Source: Dermatophilaceae bacterium (GTDB lineage: Bacteria > Actinomycetota > Actinomycetes > Actinomycetales > Dermatophilaceae). Taken from it: a stretch of DNA of 12,362 nucleotides. The stretch's first letter is position 1, and every line of letters starts with the position of its first letter. The stretch spans positions 1-12,362 of the forward strand of contig JABFXB010000393.1 in assembly GCA_013361975.1 (NCBI GenBank), in the 5' to 3' direction. Both the position numbers and the translations under genes were made by a program. A model generated the notes under the pieces. The model saw nothing but the letters and a program-made list of their open reading frames with translations, ran no database searches and had not been told where the DNA came from. Below, piece by piece: positions 5,640 to 12,352 of the stretch.

Positions 5640-6803
5640 ATGGCCACGCCGCTCATCGCACGCATGCAGCCCTTCGGGACGACCATCTTCGCCGAGATGT
5701 CCGCGCTCGCGACACAGACGGGCAGCATCAACCTCGGGCAGGGCTTCCCCGACACCGACGGGCCGGCCGAGATGCTCGCGGCGGCGAAGGCCGCGATCGA
5801 CGGTGGACGCAACCAGTACCCGCCCGGCCCCGGCATGCCCGAGCTGCTCGCTGCGGTCGCCGCCCACCAGCAGCGCTTCTACGGGCTGGCACTCGACCCG
5901 GGATCGCAAGTGCTCGTGACCGCCGGGGCCACCGAGGCGATCGCGGCGGTCGTGCTGGCGCTGTGCGAGCCCGGCGACGAGGTCGTCACCTTCGAGCCCT
6001 ACTACGACTCGTATGCCGCCACGATCGCCCTCGCGGGCGCGACCCGCCGCACGTCGGTGCTGCGCTTTCCCGACTTCTCCGTCGACGAGGCGTCGCTGCG
6101 GGCGGCCTTCTCGTCGCGCACGCGAATCGTGCTGCTGAACACGCCGCACAACCCGACCGGGAAGGTCTTCACCCGGGAGGAGCTCGAGCTCGTCGCGGCG
6201 CTGGCGCGAGAGCACGACGCATGGGTCGTCACCGACGAGGTCTACGAGCACCTCGTGTTCGACGGCACGCAGCACGTGCCCATGGCCACCCTGCCCGGGA
6301 TGTTCGACCGCACCATCACCATCTCGTCCGGCGGCAAGACCTTCTCGGCCACGGGGTGGAAGGTCGGGTGGCTCTCCGGACCTGCCGAGGCGGTCGCGGC
6401 CGCGCGCACCGTCAAGCAGTTCCTCACGTACGTCGCGTCGGGACCGTTCCAGCCCGCGGTGGCGCTGGCGCTCGGGCTGGGCGACGAGGTGTACGCCGGG
6501 CTGCGCGACTCACTCCAGGCGAAGCGCGACCTGCTGTGCTCGGCCCTCGAAGCGTCGGGGCTCGAGGTGTCCCGGCCGTCGGGCACCTACTTCGTCGTAG
6601 CGGACGCTGCTCCGCTGGGCGCCGTCGACGGGCTGGAGTTCGCGCGCCGGTTGCCCGAGATCGCCGGCGTAGTCGGCGTCCCGGTGTCGGTCTTCCACGA
6701 CGACGAGGACGCCGCTCGCACTCTGGTCAGGTTCGCCTTCTGCAAGAAGGACGACGTGCTGCTCGAGGCGAGTCGCCGGCTGGCGGCGGCTGGGACCGAT
6801 TGA
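5640..6803 (+). CDS. Class I/II PLP-dependent aminotransferase (methionine/kynurenine/DapC-like)
   Basis: This 387-residue enzyme is a fold-type I aminotransferase. The substrate-loop motif SINLGQGFPDTDGP (29-42) is typical of the YbdL, kynurenine-aminotransferase and N-succinyldiaminopimelate-aminotransferase branch. PLP-binding residues are visible: N171 in NTPHNPTGK, D199 and Y202 in VVTDEVYEH, the Schiff-base lysine K233 in SSGGKTFSATGWKVGW, and a carboxylate-binding arginine R364 in LVRFAFCKK. It moves an amino group between an amino acid and a 2-oxo acid in the cytoplasm. The exact substrate cannot be read from sequence; similar actinobacterial genes are often named dapC or ybdL. There is no Shine-Dalgarno before the ATG, but TACCCT six bases upstream could be a -10 box giving a leaderless mRNA. 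A later ATG at 5664 is possible. Confidence 0.93.
   Translation: MATPLIARMQPFGTTIFAEMSALATQTGSINLGQGFPDTDGPAEMLAAAKAAIDGGRNQYPPGPGMPELLAAVAAHQQRFYGLALDPGSQVLVTAGATEAIAAVVLALCEPGDEVVTFEPYYDSYAATIALAGATRRTSVLRFPDFSVDEASLRAAFSSRTRIVLLNTPHNPTGKVFTREELELVAALAREHDAWVVTDEVYEHLVFDGTQHVPMATLPGMFDRTITISSGGKTFSATGWKVGWLSGPAEAVAAARTVKQFLTYVASGPFQPAVALALGLGDEVYAGLRDSLQAKRDLLCSALEASGLEVSRPSGTYFVVADAAPLGAVDGLEFARRLPEIAGVVGVPVSVFHDDEDAARTLVRFAFCKKDDVLLEASRRLAAAGTD
6010..6018 (-). other. CGGCATACG motif copy inside the aminotransferase gene
   Basis: The plus strand reads CGTATGCCG within the codons TCG TAT GCC GCC (Ser-Tyr-Ala-Ala, Tyr 125). It is the only TAT tyrosine codon I found in this gene; the neighbouring Tyr 121 and Tyr 122 are both TAC. 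Confidence 0.6.
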
Positions 6804-6886
6804 CCCGTCCACACCTGTCGGCCGCGCTCCTCCTTCGTCCACAGCCTTGGCCCGGGCCGGGCGGCGCAGCGCCGGCGAGCGCAAGC

Positions 6887-7456
6887 ATGGGATCCATGTC
6901 GATCGGTTCAGCCCTCCTTGCCGCTGCGGTCGCCGTGGCCTCGGCGACCGGCGCAGCGGCAGCGACCGGGCCGTCCACGCGGCCTGCCGCCCAGGGCCCG
7001 CTCACCTCGAACGCCCCGCCGTCCCAGGCACGTTGGGCGTGGCCGCTCGAACCCGAGCCGTCGGTCGAGCGGCGGTTCGACCCGCCCGACCAGCCGTGGT
7101 TGCCGGGCCACCGGGGCGTTGACCTGGCGGCTGCCTCAGGGCAGCCGGTCCGATCGCCGACGGCAGGCCGGGTGACCTACGCCGGGACGCTCGCCGGGCG
7201 CGGGGTCGTCGTGGTCGCGCACGAGGGCGGGCTGCGGAGCACGTTCGAGCCGGTGGTCACTGCCGCCGGCGTCGGCGTGGGGACGGCCGTCGCCCGCGGC
7301 CAGGTCGTCGGCGTCGTCACCTCGACCGCCGGACACTGCGCACCCCGCGTCTGTCTCCACTGGGGCGTGCTGCGCGGCGAGACGTACCTCGACCCTCTCG
7401 GCGTCGTCGGCCGGGCACGGATCATCCTCCTGCCGCTTGCGGCTGATCCGGCGTGA
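6887..7456 (+). CDS. Exported M23-like (LytM/peptidoglycan peptidase fold) protein with altered active site
   Basis: The product has 189 residues. An N-terminal hydrophobic stretch rich in alanine (about residues 7-27) looks like a signal or anchor segment but lacks the usual leading basic residues. The M23 core follows, from about residue 60 to 170. HRGVD gives the HxxxD zinc-ligand pair, and TAGRVTYAGTLAGRGVVVVAH and CAPRVCLHWGV complete the fold. In standard M23 enzymes the last motif is HxH; here the first His is Cys (CLH), and the usual catalytic His strand reads STFEPV. A His-Cys just before (GHCAPRVC) may compensate, and the two cysteines could form a disulfide. A gene of this type lies beside rpsB in other actinobacteria (M. 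tuberculosis Rv2891). It may bind or cut cell-wall peptides. The start is uncertain between ATG 6887 and 6896. Confidence 0.8.
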   Translation: MGSMSIGSALLAAAVAVASATGAAAATGPSTRPAAQGPLTSNAPPSQARWAWPLEPEPSVERRFDPPDQPWLPGHRGVDLAAASGQPVRSPTAGRVTYAGTLAGRGVVVVAHEGGLRSTFEPVVTAAGVGVGTAVARGQVVGVVTSTAGHCAPRVCLHWGVLRGETYLDPLGVVGRARIILLPLAADPA

Positions 7457-7556
7457 GATCGCGCAGCCGCTGCGGCCCTGACGACACCGACCGCGCGACC
7501 AGGTGCTCGATCTGTGACAGCACCCGGCCCGTCTCCGGCCACCGGTCGCGACGGGT

Positions 7557-8492
7557 TCAGGCGCGCGGGTGTGCCTGCTCGTAGCTGCGCCGCAGCCGGT
7601 CGACCGAGACGTGCGTGTAGATCTGGGTGGTGGCGAGGCTGGCGTGGCCGAGGATCTCCTGGACCATGCGCAGGTCGGCGCCGCCCTCGAGGAGGTGGGT
7701 CGCCGCGCTGTGGCGCAGGCCGTGGGGGCCGAGGTCAGGCGCGTCGGGCAGGTGCGAGAGCAGCTCGTGGACCGCGGAACGCACCTGACGGGCATCGACG
7801 CGACGACCGCGGCGGCCCAGGAAGAGCGCCGGGCCGGAGTGCTCGCCGACGAGCTTCGAGCGCACGCCCAGCCACGCCTCGATCGCCCGTCCGGCCGGGG
7901 CGCCGAAGGGCACGATGCGCTCCTTGGCGCCCTTGCCCATGACCCGGACGACGCCCTGCGAGAGGTCGAGGTCGTCGATGTCCAGTGCGGCGAGCTCGCC
8001 GACCCGGATGCCGCTGGCGTACAGCAGCTCGAGGGCGGCACGGTCGCGCACGTGGATCGGGTCCGCGTCGTCGGCTCTGGTCGCGGCGAGATCGAGCAGC
8101 TCGGTGGCCTCAGCCTGCCGCAGCACTCCGGGCAGCGAGGCTCGCCTCTTGGGGGCGACGAGCCGCAGGGACGGGTCGCTCGCGATGCGTCCGGTGTGCT
8201 CCGCCCACTTGAGGAAGGTTCGGGCAGAGGCCGCCCGCCGGGCGATGGTGGCCCGCGCGGCTCCGGCGTCGGCCTGCACCCCCAGCCAGGAACGCAGGTC
8301 GCCGATGCGGAGGTCTCCGATCTCGTCGATGCCGCGCTCGGCCGCGAACGTGAGCAGGTGGCGCACGTCGCCGAGGTAGGCGCGGCGCGTGTGGACCGAA
8401 CGACCGCGCTCGGCGCCCAGGTGGCGGGCGTACGCGTGCAGCAGCTCAGCATGGCGCTCGAGCACCTCAGTGCCGGCCTCGCCGTTCGCCAC
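7557..8492 (-). CDS. xerC: Tyrosine recombinase XerC
   Basis: This 311-residue site-specific recombinase has an N-terminal SAM-like core-binding domain (about 5-105, with HTRRAYLGDVRHLLTF) and a C-terminal catalytic domain. Catalytic residues of the family are all visible: R163 in YASGIRVGEL, the lysine in MGKGAKERIVP, H257 and R260 in HGLRHSAATHLL, H283 in ILGHASLATTQ, and the nucleophile Y292 in QIYTHVS. With XerD it resolves chromosome dimers at dif during division. The GTG start at 8492 is chosen because GGGAG sits eight bases upstream; GTG at 8501 is an alternative. The gene lies downstream of dprA on the same strand, separated by the repeat array, and converges with the M23-like gene across a 100-bp gap where I see no clear terminator. 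Confidence 0.95.
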   Translation of the reverse strand: MANGEAGTEVLERHAELLHAYARHLGAERGRSVHTRRAYLGDVRHLLTFAAERGIDEIGDLRIGDLRSWLGVQADAGAARATIARRAASARTFLKWAEHTGRIASDPSLRLVAPKRRASLPGVLRQAEATELLDLAATRADDADPIHVRDRAALELLYASGIRVGELAALDIDDLDLSQGVVRVMGKGAKERIVPFGAPAGRAIEAWLGVRSKLVGEHSGPALFLGRRGRRVDARQVRSAVHELLSHLPDAPDLGPHGLRHSAATHLLEGGADLRMVQEILGHASLATTQIYTHVSVDRLRRSYEQAHPRA

Positions 8493-8604
8493 ATCCGTCA
8501 CTCCCGCACCATGGCAAACCCGGCCCGCGAAGGCAAGCAGCGAGCAGCCGACCCGCTCCGCGCAGGTCACCATCGAGAAGGCAGTCCCTCCGCCTCTCGC
8601 GTAC
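8493..8604 (-). promoter_or_regulatory. Upstream region of xerC
   Basis: This 112-bp stretch lies between the repeat array and the xerC start. In-frame codons continue upstream of xerC but give a cysteine-containing sequence unlike XerC, so it is probably leader. I see no clear -10/-35 pair. Confidence 0.3.
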
Positions 8605-8867
8605 GTCACCTAGCGTTCTCTCGATCGGAGAAAGGCCAATCGAAAGAACGCTCCGTACGCCGCCACCGCACCCCCACCCTGTGACGGAGCGTTCTCTCGA
8701 TCGGAGAAAGGCCAATCGAAAGAACGCTCCGTACGCCGCCACCGCACCCCACCATGTGACGGAGCGTTCTCTCGATTGGGGAGACCAGGCGATCGAGAGA
8801 ACGATTCGCACGCCTCGCCCCCCAAGGCACGTGTACGGAGCGTTCTCTCGATTGGGGAAGAGGGCGA
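8605..8867. repeat. Tandem array of 75-76 bp hairpin repeats (three full units and a half)
   Basis: AGCGTTCTCTCGAT begins at 8612, 8688, 8763 and 8839, giving periods of 76, 75 and 76 bp. The first two units are identical over 63 bases; the third is diverged; the fourth holds only the left arm before the dprA stop codon. In each full unit the left arm pairs with a right arm (ATCGAAAGAACGCT at 8639-8652 and 8715-8728; ATCGAGAGAACG at 8792-8803) around a 13-15 base loop, giving a 12-16 bp stem. A GC-rich spacer (GTACGCCGCCACCGCACCCC) joins units one to two and two to three. The array is open in all three reverse frames, so gene callers may report false proteins here. It looks like a dispersed intergenic palindromic element (REP- or MITE-like) that has duplicated. 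Confidence 0.85.
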
Positions 8868-9971
8868 TCAGCCGGCTTGCGGGCGGCGCTGGGGGCGCTT
8901 GCGCCAGGTGCCGGCCGACTCGGTGACGAGCCCCAGCTGCTCGAGGCGGCCGAGGGCGGCGCGCACCGTGAGCGAGGCGTGGGCGGCCGCCCTCACGATG
9001 TCGTCGAGCGGGACGGCCGAGCGGAAGGGCACCGCCTCGAGCACCGCCGCATCGACCGGCGGCAGGTCGTCGCCGGGCCGCACCGGACCCCGGGCCGGGT
9101 CGACCGCGTCGTCGCCGAGATCGCCGACGAGGTCGATCACCTCGTCGACCGACGTGACGAGCACCGCCCGCCCATTGCGCAGCTCCTCGTGGCAGCCCGC
9201 CGACATCATCGACGTGACCGGCCCTGGGACCGCCCCCACCGGCCGGCACGCCGCGACCGCATGCGTCACGGTGTTGCGCGACCCGGACCTGAGGTCGGCC
9301 TCGACGACGATGGTGCCGCGGGTCAGTCCGGCGATCAGCCGGTTGCGCGCCAGGAACCTCGACTTCATGGGTGCCGAGCCCGGAGCCACCTCCGCGACGA
9401 CAAGGCCCTCCGCGGCGATGCGCGAGATGAGGGCGGCGTGGCCTGAGGGGTAGGGCCGTTCGACGCCACCGGCGAGGATCGCCACGGTCGGGCCGTCGAC
9501 GGCGAGGGCCCCGCGGTGCGCGGCCCCGTCGATGCCGAAGGCGGCGCCGCTCACGACCGTCCACCCCCGGCGTGCCAGGCCGCTCGACAGCTCGGTGGCG
9601 AGCTGCTCGCCGTACGTCGTGGCGTTGCGCGACCCTACGACGGCGACCGAGCGCTCGACCGTCTCCGCGAGGTCGAGCCGGCCCCGCACCCACAGGCACC
9701 ACGGGGGCACCGGGATCGAGTCGAGCCGCTCGGGCCACTCGAGGTCACCCGGCACGACCAGGCGCGCCCCCACCTTTGCTGCGATGTCGAGGTCGCGCTC
9801 GGTGTCGAGCACCGCGAGCCGCGAGCGGAACCTCGCGAGCGTACCCACGCCCGAGCGCACCTGCTCGAACGCCTCGACGGCGCCGTGCTCGGCGACGAGC
9901 TTGTGCACCTCGCCGTCAGCGGGCTCGACGACCCGCGACAGCGCCGCCCGAGCGAACCGGTCAGGCTCCAT
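8868..9971 (-). CDS. dprA: DNA-processing protein DprA
   Basis: This 367-residue protein belongs to the DprA/Smf family, which binds incoming single-stranded DNA during transformation and loads RecA; most actinobacteria carry it even without known competence. The Rossmann-like core is clear: VAVVGSRNATTYGEQLA (about 109-125), VVSGAAFGIDGAAHRGAL (139-156), AGGVERPYPSGHAAL (167-181), FLARNRLIAGLTRG (206-219) and VVEADLRSGSRNT (222-234). An N-terminal segment (1-80) and a C-terminal winged-helix-like domain (about 303-355) flank it. The start ATG has an excellent GGGAGGT six bases upstream. It lies 27 bp downstream of comM, clearly in the same operon. The C-terminal end is basic (RKRPQRRPQAG), and its stop codon abuts the repeat array. 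Confidence 0.95.
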   Translation of the reverse strand: MEPDRFARAALSRVVEPADGEVHKLVAEHGAVEAFEQVRSGVGTLARFRSRLAVLDTERDLDIAAKVGARLVVPGDLEWPERLDSIPVPPWCLWVRGRLDLAETVERSVAVVGSRNATTYGEQLATELSSGLARRGWTVVSGAAFGIDGAAHRGALAVDGPTVAILAGGVERPYPSGHAALISRIAAEGLVVAEVAPGSAPMKSRFLARNRLIAGLTRGTIVVEADLRSGSRNTVTHAVAACRPVGAVPGPVTSMMSAGCHEELRNGRAVLVTSVDEVIDLVGDLGDDAVDPARGPVRPGDDLPPVDAAVLEAVPFRSAVPLDDIVRAAAHASLTVRAALGRLEQLGLVTESAGTWRKRPQRRPQAG

Positions 9972-9998
9972 CGCGCACCTCCCCCGCTCCGCGCGCCC

Positions 9999-11561
9999 TC
10001 ATGCCGCGGCCTCCGAACGGTGACGCAGCGACAGCGCGACGTCGACCTCTTCGCGCCCGGGACGCTGCAGACCCATGAGATCGCTGACCGTCCAGGCGCA
10101 CCGCAGCGTGCGGTCGTAGCCGCGCAGGCTCAGGACGCCGGAGTCGAGCAGCCGGTCGAGCGTGGCCGTGGCCGCCGCCGGGAGGAGCCACGGTCGCGAC
10201 CTGAGCTCGGAGCCCGGCACGTCGGCGTTGACCCCGCGGTTGCGCTCGAGCACGCTGCGCCAGCGTTCCCCCTGCGCGGCGCGAGCCGCGGCGACGCGCG
10301 CCGCGACCACCGCGGACGCCTCGCCCGGTGCGCCACCTGCCATCGAGAGCCCCGGCGGCTGGACGTGCACCTGCAGGTCGACCCGGTCGAGGAGCGGTCC
10401 GCTGAGCTTGCCGAAGTACGTGCGACGCATCAACGGCGTGCACGTGCAGTCGAGGCCCTTGCCCCACGCCTTGCCGCACGGGCACGGGTTGGCGGCGAGC
10501 ACGAGCTGGAACCGCGCCGGGAAGACCACCGAGTCGTGGGCTCTCGCGATCGACACGAGCCCGCGCTCGAGGGGGGTGCGCAGGGACTGGAGGACCGACT
10601 TGTCGAACTCCGGCGTCTCGTCGAGGAAGAGCACCCCACGATGGGCCTGCGTGATGGCTCCCGGGCGGATGCGGCCGCTGCCGCCCCCGATGACGGCAGC
10701 CTGGGAGGCGCCGTGGTGCGGCGCCACGAAGGGTGGATGGGTGATGAGGCGGGCGTCGTGACCGGCGCCGAGGGCTCCGAGCACGGAGTGGATCGCGGTG
10801 ACCTCCATCGACTCGCCTTCGTCGAGCGACGGCAGCAGCCCCGGCAGCCGCTCGGCCAGCATGGTCTTGCCGGCCCCGGGTGGACCCGCGAGGAGGAGGT
10901 GGTGGCCGCCGGCGGCGGCGATCTCGAGGGCCAGCTTGGCCTCGGCCTGCCCGACGACCTCACTGAGGTCGCGCACCGGCTCGGGCTCCGGCGCCGCGGT
11001 CGACGGAACCGGGACCTCGTGCACCGGGAGACCTTTCCCGAGCTTGCCGTAGCGCCGCACCAGCTCGGTGACCTCCGCCACGGGATGCACCTGGACACCC
11101 GACACCAGGCGCGCCTCGCCGGCGTTGGCGACCGGGACGACGACGTGCCGCACCCCGGTGAGGGCGGCCGCGTGCACGAGGGGAAGCACACCGGGCACCG
11201 GACGCACCGTCCCGTCGAGCCCCACCTCCCCGATGTGGACGACGTCGCGCACCACCCGCGTCGGCAGCAGGTCCATCGCCGCTGCGACCGCGACGAAGAT
11301 GCCCAGGTCGAAGCCCGTGCCGACCTTGCGCTCCCCCGCAGGTGACAGGTTGACGGTGACCCGGCGCTGGCTCACGGCCATCTTCTCGATGAGCGCGGCG
11401 GCGGCCTTGATGCGGTCGGAGGACTGCTTGACCGCCGAGTCGCCGAGGCCGCTGATCGCGAAGCCGGGCAGGCCGGTGGTGACGTGCGCCTCGACGTCGA
11501 CGACAAAACCGGTGACGCCGCGCAGTCCGACCGACCGGGTGCGCCCGAGCCCCACGCCCAT
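9999..11561 (-). CDS. comM: YifB-family Mg chelatase-like AAA+ ATPase, ComM
   Basis: The 520-residue protein is ComM/YifB. In Vibrio cholerae ComM is a hexameric helicase that promotes branch migration during transformation; the family was first named for similarity to Mg-chelatase subunits. An N-terminal LonC-like domain (about 20-175, with VEAHVTTGLPGFAISGL and VNLSPAGERKVGTGFDLGI) precedes the AAA+ module. Walker A is GPPGAGKT (226-233), Walker B is VLFLDE (310-315), and the conserved cysteine pairs are in ANPCPCG (357-363) and DCTCTP (371-376). The C-terminal Mg-chelatase domain contains RGYDRTLRCAWTVSDL. The ATG overlaps the yraN stop (TGATG), so translational coupling is likely; GGGG lies about eight bases upstream. 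Confidence 0.96.
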   Translation of the reverse strand: MGVGLGRTRSVGLRGVTGFVVDVEAHVTTGLPGFAISGLGDSAVKQSSDRIKAAAALIEKMAVSQRRVTVNLSPAGERKVGTGFDLGIFVAVAAAMDLLPTRVVRDVVHIGEVGLDGTVRPVPGVLPLVHAAALTGVRHVVVPVANAGEARLVSGVQVHPVAEVTELVRRYGKLGKGLPVHEVPVPSTAAPEPEPVRDLSEVVGQAEAKLALEIAAAGGHHLLLAGPPGAGKTMLAERLPGLLPSLDEGESMEVTAIHSVLGALGAGHDARLITHPPFVAPHHGASQAAVIGGGSGRIRPGAITQAHRGVLFLDETPEFDKSVLQSLRTPLERGLVSIARAHDSVVFPARFQLVLAANPCPCGKAWGKGLDCTCTPLMRRTYFGKLSGPLLDRVDLQVHVQPPGLSMAGGAPGEASAVVAARVAAARAAQGERWRSVLERNRGVNADVPGSELRSRPWLLPAAATATLDRLLDSGVLSLRGYDRTLRCAWTVSDLMGLQRPGREEVDVALSLRHRSEAAA

Positions 11562-11926
11562 CAGCAGACCCCGCGCAGGTGCTGCAGCCGGGCCGCACCC
11601 GCCGGTGGCCGGAGGATCGAGATGACGTCGATGCGCAGGTCCAGCCCGCGCACTCCCTCGGCGTGCTCGTCGCGCCAGAGCCCGGCGAGACGGCGCAGCC
11701 GCCGCTGCTTGCGCCAGGTCACCGCCTCGAACGGCGCACCGAACGCCTCGGTGGTGCGCGTCTTCACCTCGCACACGACCAGGTCACCGCCCTCGCGCGC
11801 GACGACGTCGATCTCGCCGCGCACGCACCGCCAGTTGCGGTCGAGGATGGTCAGGCCGGTGGCGAGCAGGTAACGGCAGGCGAGGCGTTCGCCGTAGTCA
11901 CCGAGAGCGCGGGTGGAGAGGTCCAT
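11561..11926 (-). CDS. yraN: YraN/UPF0102 family nuclease-like protein
   Basis: The 121-residue protein matches the UPF0102 family in size and motif. The restriction-endonuclease-like core is visible as RGEIDVVAREGGDLVVCEVKTR (36-57), with E38, D40, E53 and K55 in the places of a PD-(D/E)xK site. N-terminal GDYGERLACRYLLATGLTILDRNWR is typical. The family is of uncertain function, with a DNA- or RNA-processing role suspected from this fold and its usual place beside comM and dprA. The start ATG has AAGGTGG five bases upstream; a GTG at 11935 is in frame but would overlap that site. It is the first gene of a yraN-comM-dprA operon. Confidence 0.93.
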   Translation of the reverse strand: MDLSTRALGDYGERLACRYLLATGLTILDRNWRCVRGEIDVVAREGGDLVVCEVKTRTTEAFGAPFEAVTWRKQRRLRRLAGLWRDEHAEGVRGLDLRIDVISILRPPAGAARLQHLRGVC

Positions 11927-12031
11927 GCCGACCACCTTCGCGGCACCCCGTCGGGCAGGACAGCGGTCAGCGTGGGCCTGTGGACGGCATACGTGGTCGG
12001 CGAGGGGGTGTGGACAAAGCCGCCCAGCGGA
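11927..12031 (-). promoter_or_regulatory. Intergenic region upstream of yraN with a DnaA box
   Basis: This 105-bp gap between DUF2469 and yraN carries TTGTCCACA on the minus strand (12009-12017), identical to the DnaA-box consensus described for Streptomyces. A weaker 7/9 match sits at 11980-11988, and a CGGCATACG motif at 11985-11993. I see no clear -10/-35 pair. Promoter activity for the yraN operon is plausible but not shown. Confidence 0.45.
11985..11993 (+). other. CGGCATACG motif copy upstream of yraN
   Basis: This copy lies in the intergenic region that also holds the DnaA box. Confidence 0.6.
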
Positions 12032-12352
12032 TCAGGCGAAGTCGCCGTTCTCGGGCAGCTTGATGTCAGGCTTGGGCAGCTCCTCGACGTTGACGTCCTT
12101 GAACGTCACGACGCGCACGTTCTTGACGAAGCGCGCGGGCCGGTAGATGTCCCACACCCAGGCGTCGGCCATCGTGACGTCGAAGAAGACCTCACCGGCG
12201 TCGCTGCGCACCTTCACGTCGACGGAGTTCGCGAGGTAGAAGCGACGCTCGGTCTCGACGACATGGGTGAAGAGCCCGACGACGTCGCGGTACTCCTTGT
12301 AGAGCTGGAGCTCCATCTCGGTCTCGTACTTCTCGAGATCTTCCGAACTCAC
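12032..12352 (-). CDS. DUF2469 family protein
   Basis: The 106-residue protein matches the small actinobacterial DUF2469 family. Signature stretches are DLEKYETEMELQLYKEYRDV, VVETERRFYLANSVDV, ADAWVWDIYRPARFVKNV and VVTFKDVNVEELPKPD. Members are highly conserved, acidic and cytosolic, and have no established function that I know of. M. tuberculosis Rv2901c is the syntenic counterpart between the comM/yraN genes and rnhB-lepB. The start is GTG (MSSEDLEK); only ten bases lie upstream in the window, so its Shine-Dalgarno cannot be judged, and it could start further up. Confidence 0.9.
   Translation of the reverse strand: MSSEDLEKYETEMELQLYKEYRDVVGLFTHVVETERRFYLANSVDVKVRSDAGEVFFDVTMADAWVWDIYRPARFVKNVRVVTFKDVNVEELPKPDIKLPENGDFA

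Noticed and set aside
6806..6843. Two near-matches to DnaA boxes (CCGTCCACA and TCGTCCACA) before the M23-like gene
   Set aside because: Seven and eight of nine bases match; without a perfect box or conservation this is too weak to call.
5585..6886. Long upstream extension of the M23-like protein
   Set aside because: It is the aminotransferase gene in another frame, with typical arginine-rich shadow composition.
7457..7556. Shared terminator between the converging M23-like and xerC genes
   Set aside because: Only short imperfect pairings (such as ACCCG/CGGGT far apart) are visible.
8605..8867. CRISPR array
   Set aside because: The units are near-identical including the spacers, contain long hairpins and have no variable 30-40 bp spacers or cas genes.
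8606..8926. Several reading frames through the repeat array, giving peptides with repeated RENAP and IERT words
   Set aside because: The peptides are the 76-bp hairpin repeat read in all frames; there is no ribosome-binding site or domain, and the repeat explains the openness.
9516..11345. 609-residue plus-strand reading frame opposite dprA and comM
   Set aside because: It is the antisense shadow of two well-supported genes and shows no domain.
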